Shown: positions 60,340 to 64,000 of the stretch, in pieces
Layout: each line of letters opens with the position of its first letter
How positions within the stretch are numbered: the stretch's first letter is position 1
Assembly: GCF_036195325.1 (NCBI RefSeq)
Contig: NZ_CP108101.1
Span: forward strand, 1,674,001 to 1,738,000
Length of the DNA: 64,000 bases
Direction of reading: 5' to 3'
Source of the DNA: Streptomyces sp. NBC_00234
Lineage (GTDB): Bacteria; Actinomycetota; Actinomycetes; Streptomycetales; Streptomycetaceae
Notes under the pieces: generated by a model
Told to the model about the DNA's origin: nothing
Databases searched by the model: none
Seen by the model: only the letters and a program-made list of their open reading frames with translations
Position numbers and translations under genes: made by a program

Positions 60340-62046
60340 TCAGTGTGCCGCTCGTCCAGAGCCGGTCGCCTCGGCGGGTTCGCGCCGCGCGGGCAGCGAA
60401 AGCTGCCGCTTGGGACGCTCCTCGACGCTCGCCGCCACGGGCTCGGCCTTGGCCGCCGGAGGCTCGGCGGCGCGCTGTTCGCGCAGCCGGCAGGACTCCG
60501 TCGGCGTACAGTCCATGACCTTCGGAAGGCGCAGCGCGGCCAGCGCCCCGAGCAGCAGGAGTCCGGCACTGACCAGCAGCGTGACGTGCAGGCCGTTCAT
60601 GAAGGCGTGCCGGGCGGTGTTCCGCAGCAGGGCGCCCATCGGACCGCCCAGCTGACCCGCCACCTGGTACGCCTCGCCCAGCGAGTGCGAGGCCGCGGCC
60701 CCGGCATCGGCGGGCACGCCCTTGCCGTGGAGCCCGGCCAGACCCGGCGCGTAGGCGGCGTTCATGACGCTGCCGAGCAGCGCGATGCCCATCCCCGCCC
60801 CGAGCTGGTAGGACGTCTCGCCGATCGCCGCCGCGCCGCCCGCCCGCTCGGCGGGGACCTCGCTCAGCATCGATTCGTACGCGCCGAAGAGGGTGGACTG
60901 CAGTCCGAAGCCGAGCAGCACGAAGCCGACGGTCAGGAGGACGGGCCGGTCGTGTTGTCCCATGAAGGTCAGCAGCAGCACGGCGGCGGCCGTCAGCACG
61001 AAGCCCCAGCCGACCATCCGGCGCGGGCCGACGCGGCGCAGGGTGTACGAGCCGGTGGCGCCCGCGGCCATCGCGGCGAAGGTCAGCGGAAGCAGCCGCA
61101 GCCCGGTCTCCAGCGGACTGAGGTCCAGGACCAGCTGGAGGTACTGGACCGCGATCAGCTCCAGGCCGACCAGGGCGAGCATGGCGAGGACGATGCAGCC
61201 CACCGCCGTGCTGAACGCGGGCCGGGAGAACATCGCTATGTCGATCAGGGGATGCGTACGGCGCTTCTGCCGCCGCACGAAGAGGACGAGGAGCGCCGCG
61301 CCGATCATCAGCGGGGCGAGGGTGGCGACGCTCAGCACGCCCTCCCCGCCGCCCAGGCGCTTCACTCCGAGGACGACCCCCAGCACACCGGCAGCGGCGA
61401 GCAGCGCGCCCAGCACGTCCCAGGGGCCCTCCGTGGCGCCGCGGGACTCGGGAAGCAGCTTGCGGCCGAGGGGCAGCATGATGGCCATCAGCGGGATGTT
61501 GATCAGGAAGACCGAGCCCCACCAGAAGTGCTCGACCAGGAAACCGCCGATCACCGGCCCGCAGGCGGCGCCGACCGCGGCGACGGCCGTCCACACCCCG
61601 ATGGCGAGGGCCCGCTCGCGACGGTCGGGGAAGACCTGGCGGAGTATCGACAGCGTCGCCGGCATGATCATCGCGCCACCGACGCCGAGGAGGGCTCGTG
61701 CCGCTATCAGTACGGCGGGAGTGTCCGCCATCGCGGCGACCGCCGAGGCGACACCGAAGAGCCCGTAGCCGAGCAGCAGGACCCGGCGTCTGCCGATGCG
61801 GTCACCGAGCGTGCCGAAGAGAATCAGCAGCGAGGCGCAGACCAGTGGATAGGCGTCCACGATCCAGAGCAGGCCCACGGCACTGGGACGCAGGTCCTCG
61901 GTGACCGCGGGAACGGCGACATGGAGCACCGTCGCGTCGAGGGCGACGAGCAGCAGACTGAGACAGAGGACGACCAGAACGACCCAGCGGTTGGCGCCGG
62001 TGCCTGTTTCACGCAGCCGGTTTCCGGCCGTGGTCGTCCCAGACAT
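60340..62046 (-). CDS. DHA2-type MFS multidrug exporter
   Basis: 568 aa with 14 membrane helices; the ATG at 62046 has GGGAGG ahead. Motif A is FGTLGDRIGRRRVLLLGYGL, motif C is GAACGPVIGGFLVEHFWWGS, and the first helix has LLVALDATVLHVAVPAVTED. The C-terminal tail of about 50 residues is rich in Ala/Glu/Pro. It is probably a proton-driven exporter. GTGGCGTACGCCAC, a 14-bp palindrome 162 bp upstream, could be its operator. Confidence 0.92.
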   Translation of the reverse strand: MSGTTTAGNRLRETGTGANRWVVLVVLCLSLLLVALDATVLHVAVPAVTEDLRPSAVGLLWIVDAYPLVCASLLILFGTLGDRIGRRRVLLLGYGLFGVASAVAAMADTPAVLIAARALLGVGGAMIMPATLSILRQVFPDRRERALAIGVWTAVAAVGAACGPVIGGFLVEHFWWGSVFLINIPLMAIMLPLGRKLLPESRGATEGPWDVLGALLAAAGVLGVVLGVKRLGGGEGVLSVATLAPLMIGAALLVLFVRRQKRRTHPLIDIAMFSRPAFSTAVGCIVLAMLALVGLELIAVQYLQLVLDLSPLETGLRLLPLTFAAMAAGATGSYTLRRVGPRRMVGWGFVLTAAAVLLLTFMGQHDRPVLLTVGFVLLGFGLQSTLFGAYESMLSEVPAERAGGAAAIGETSYQLGAGMGIALLGSVMNAAYAPGLAGLHGKGVPADAGAAASHSLGEAYQVAGQLGGPMGALLRNTARHAFMNGLHVTLLVSAGLLLLGALAALRLPKVMDCTPTESCRLREQRAAEPPAAKAEPVAASVEERPKRQLSLPARREPAEATGSGRAAH

Positions 62047-62207
62047 GTACGTACCTCCCAGAGAGTCCCTCACGCTCGGCAGACCAACCGGGGACACTGC
62101 GTGCGGCATCCCTCAGGCCCGGCATCGATGGGCGAGTGATCCGTCAGCGTACGCGAGTTCGGCGTGGTCAGACGTGGTCCACCTCATACCCCGGTGCGCC
62201 ATGGAGT

Positions 62208-62221
62208 GTGGCGTACGCCAC
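62208..62221. promoter_or_regulatory. 14-bp palindrome upstream of the MFS gene
   Basis: GTGGCGTACGCCAC is a perfect palindrome in the 534-bp gap between the divergent MFS and PAP2 genes. No gene is seen in the gap. Confidence 0.35.
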
Positions 62222-62567
62222 GCCGACCCGCTCACCGGGCCCCTCCCCGGGACCACGTCCGGAGCCTCGAAGCGGCGCCGGAGCCGTGCCACCACAGGGC
62301 TCCGGACACCCGGGCGGCACCTCCGCGACACGCCCCGGTCACCTCTCCGACACGCTCTGCGAATCGCCGGAGAATTTCATACAAGATCCGTGCCGCACTA
62401 TTTCTCAGACGTTCAAACACGCTTACGAAGCGGCTGCGCGACCAATTGGACGAATGGACACCGGGATTCTCCGTGGCGTTCGGAATTGAGGCCCTGCTGA
62501 GACAAAGTCCACATCACATCGTCATCACAAAGCGGCCGGATCGGCCTGCACTCACACTCACTCGCTG

Positions 62568-62573
62568 TAACGT
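62568..62573 (+). promoter_or_regulatory. -10 box of a leaderless promoter for the PAP2 gene
   Basis: TAACGT ends 7 nt before the GTG start at 62581; no ribosome site is present. Confidence 0.4.
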
Positions 62574-62580
62574 CGATTGG

Positions 62581-63582
62581 GTGCGTACCGACATCTTTGC
62601 CCGGCTGGACCGGGAGCCGGAACCGCCGAAGATAGAGATCCCGCGGATGAGTCGCCACCGCATCGCTCTCTTCGGCGGGACTTTGGCGTTCTATCTCGCC
62701 ATCGTCTTCGCCGTGCTGGTCTCGTCCTGGCTGGTGGCCCTCGACTGGAAGGTCATGCTGTTCCGGCCGTACCAGCAGTGGCCCGAGCTGCACGCCTTCC
62801 TCGACTACTACGTCGTCCTGGGGCAGCGGGGTCCCACGGCCGTGATGGTCGCCTGCTGGCTGGGCTGGCGGTCCTGGCGCCAGCACACCCTGCGCCCGCT
62901 GCTCACCCTCGGCGCCTCCCTGCTCCTGCTCAACGTGACGGTCGGCGCCGTCAAGATCGGCCTCGGGCGGCTCGGCCCCCACTACGCGACACAGATCGGC
63001 TCGGCCGAGATGTTCGCGGGCGGCGATATATTTCCCTCCGGGCACACCGCCAACGCCGTGGTGACCTGGGGAATCCTTGCCTACCTGGCCACCACGCCGC
63101 GGGCCAGGCGCTATCTGTCGGCCCTCTCGGCGACGGTCTCGCTGGGCGTCGGACTCACCACCGTCTACATCGGTACGCACTGGCTCAGCGACGTCCTGCT
63201 GGGCTGGGCGGCAGGGCTGCTGATCATGCTGGGCCTGCCGTGGTTCGAGCCGGTGATCACCCGCGCCGAGGCGTGGATCTTCTCGGTCCGCGAGCAGTGG
63301 CGGGCCCGCAGGCGCACCGCGCCGCCCGTGCCGGTCGCCGTCGGCGGACCACGGCCCGTGCTGCTTCCGCAGTCGATCGGCGCCGAGGGCGCCTCCGACT
63401 CCGAGGAGACCGGTACGCCCGTCGGCACGGCCGGCCATCCCGCGGTGAGCACCAGACCTCGCGCGCACACGGCGCGCTCGGAACGGACTCCGGTCACTCC
63501 GGCCGGCCCCCGTCGTCCGCCGCACGCGGACCGCGGCCCCCGGACCAACACCACCCCGGCCCGCCCTCTGGGCGGTGGCTGA
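62581..63582 (+). CDS. PAP2-family membrane phosphatase
   Basis: 333 aa from the GTG at 62581. The PAP2 motifs are KIGLGRLGP (from Lys125), PSGH (152-155) and GTHWLSD (198-204), with catalytic His155 and His200. Six helices surround them; the C-terminal 70 residues are a Pro/Arg/Thr-rich cytoplasmic tail. It removes phosphate from phosphatidate, diacylglycerol pyrophosphate or undecaprenyl pyrophosphate. Substrate not determined. Confidence 0.9.
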   Translation: MRTDIFARLDREPEPPKIEIPRMSRHRIALFGGTLAFYLAIVFAVLVSSWLVALDWKVMLFRPYQQWPELHAFLDYYVVLGQRGPTAVMVACWLGWRSWRQHTLRPLLTLGASLLLLNVTVGAVKIGLGRLGPHYATQIGSAEMFAGGDIFPSGHTANAVVTWGILAYLATTPRARRYLSALSATVSLGVGLTTVYIGTHWLSDVLLGWAAGLLIMLGLPWFEPVITRAEAWIFSVREQWRARRRTAPPVPVAVGGPRPVLLPQSIGAEGASDSEETGTPVGTAGHPAVSTRPRAHTARSERTPVTPAGPRRPPHADRGPRTNTTPARPLGGG

Positions 63583-63628
63583 CCGCCCCCGAACCGCGGG
63601 GACGGTACGCACAGCCTCTCCCCCGCAC

Positions 63629-63662
63629 AGCGAAGGCCCCGACCTCGGTCGGGGCCTTCGCT
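63629..63662. terminator. 16-bp perfect hairpin, bidirectional terminator
   Basis: AGCGAAGGCCCCGACC (63629-63644) pairs with 63647-63662 around two bases, between the convergent PAP2 and I78 genes. Confidence 0.85.
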
Positions 63663-63691
63663 CGTTCGTACGTGGGCATCGAGCCGTCGGC

Positions 63692-63907
63692 TCAGCCCAC
63701 CCAGCAGCGGGTCACGGCGGACCGGTCGACCTCGAAGTTGATCCGTCCGCTCATGTACTCCATGGTGATGATCGCGCCCGGCGGCAGAGCCCTGACGGTC
63801 TTCCATCCGCGGGCCCGTGCCTGCCGCTCGGCGGCTGCGGCATCGAGGCCGACGTACGACTGAGGGGTGTCGTCCGGCTGTGCGGGAGGGGTCGGTATAG
63901 GTGCCAT
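63692..63907 (-). CDS. I78-family peptidase inhibitor
   Basis: 71 aa; GGAGGGC precedes the ATG at 63907. The I78 pattern is clear: YVGLDAAAAERQARARGWKT, VRALPPGAIITMEYMSGRIN, FEVDRSAVTRCWVG. No signal peptide is present, so it is cytoplasmic or exported by another route. It resembles small inhibitors of serine proteases; whether it inhibits the streptogrisins here is unknown. The last 90 bases of the window hold no gene that I can see. Confidence 0.82.
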   Translation of the reverse strand: MAPIPTPPAQPDDTPQSYVGLDAAAAERQARARGWKTVRALPPGAIITMEYMSGRINFEVDRSAVTRCWVG

Positions 63908-64000
63908 GCCCTCCACCGTAGGCGGCCCCGGACCGTGACGGAAGCCGGGTTGCCGGGGCTCCGCACTGCATCCCCACATGCCGTACCGGTCACGCTTGTG

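Overview
This is 64 kb of Streptomyces-type chromosome. GC is very high, codon third positions are almost all G/C, GTG and TTG starts are common, and the content is typical of the genus: a homogentisate dioxygenase, streptogrisin-type proteases, a secreted GDSL lipase and PLA2, a SepF paralogue, a PASTA-less Ser/Thr kinase and a DnaE2/Y-polymerase pair. From memory, not checked, the order hmgA ... dnaE2 ... SepF-like resembles the SCO1715-SCO1749 part of the S. coelicolor core. I see no rRNA, tRNA, CRISPR array, intact insertion sequence or prophage.

Layout. 1-5 kb: start of a CitMHS citrate transporter, a molybdopterin oxidoreductase, a 168-bp MITE-like repeat, a TetR regulator. 3.6-7.8 kb: a translationally coupled three-gene minus-strand operon (secreted beta-helix protein, cupredoxin-like lipoprotein, polytopic membrane protein). 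8-15.3 kb: hmgA, a GntR/UTRA regulator, an orphan type-ISP specificity-domain protein, a TetR regulator divergent from a DrrAB-like ABC exporter with two visible operators, a CoA-transferase. 15.4-23.3 kb: kinase, GDSL lipase, AAA ATPase, small GntR, acetyltransferases, DUF402, methyltransferase-NUDIX fusion. 23.3-27.2 kb: tctABC tricarboxylate uptake with a divergent CitB-type response regulator. 27.2-34.4 kb: a sortase-anchored LPMO, a lipase, an amphi-Trp protein with a histone-H1-like tail, an MFS exporter, DUF2252. 34.4-38.9 kb: a probable SOS mutasome operon (dnaE2 and a catalytically degenerate Y-family polymerase) behind two LexA-box-like sites. 39-46.6 kb: membrane proteins, a K+ channel, secreted PLA2, two S1 proteases, and between the proteases a SLATT (DUF4231) gene facing a SLOG gene, next to a frameshifted two-TM gene. 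46.9-56.9 kb: a ten-gene module with two amino-acid ABC permeases, one ATPase, two binding lipoproteins, two LLM monooxygenases, an FAD/NAD(P) protein and DUF1684; it looks like the B. subtilis tcyJKLMN/ytm type of cystine or sulphur-adduct use. 57-64 kb: a Cys-rich DUF5685 protein, SepF-like, glutaryl-CoA-dehydrogenase-like, MFS, PAP2 phosphatase, an I78 inhibitor.

The strongest leads are the SLATT/SLOG neighbourhood, the tcy/ytm-like module, the dnaE2 operon with its dead Y-polymerase, and the beta-helix/cupredoxin operon. Regulatory signals are often readable: several genes have a TAnnnT box 6-7 nt before the start codon (leaderless pattern), and many convergent pairs are separated by long perfect hairpins.
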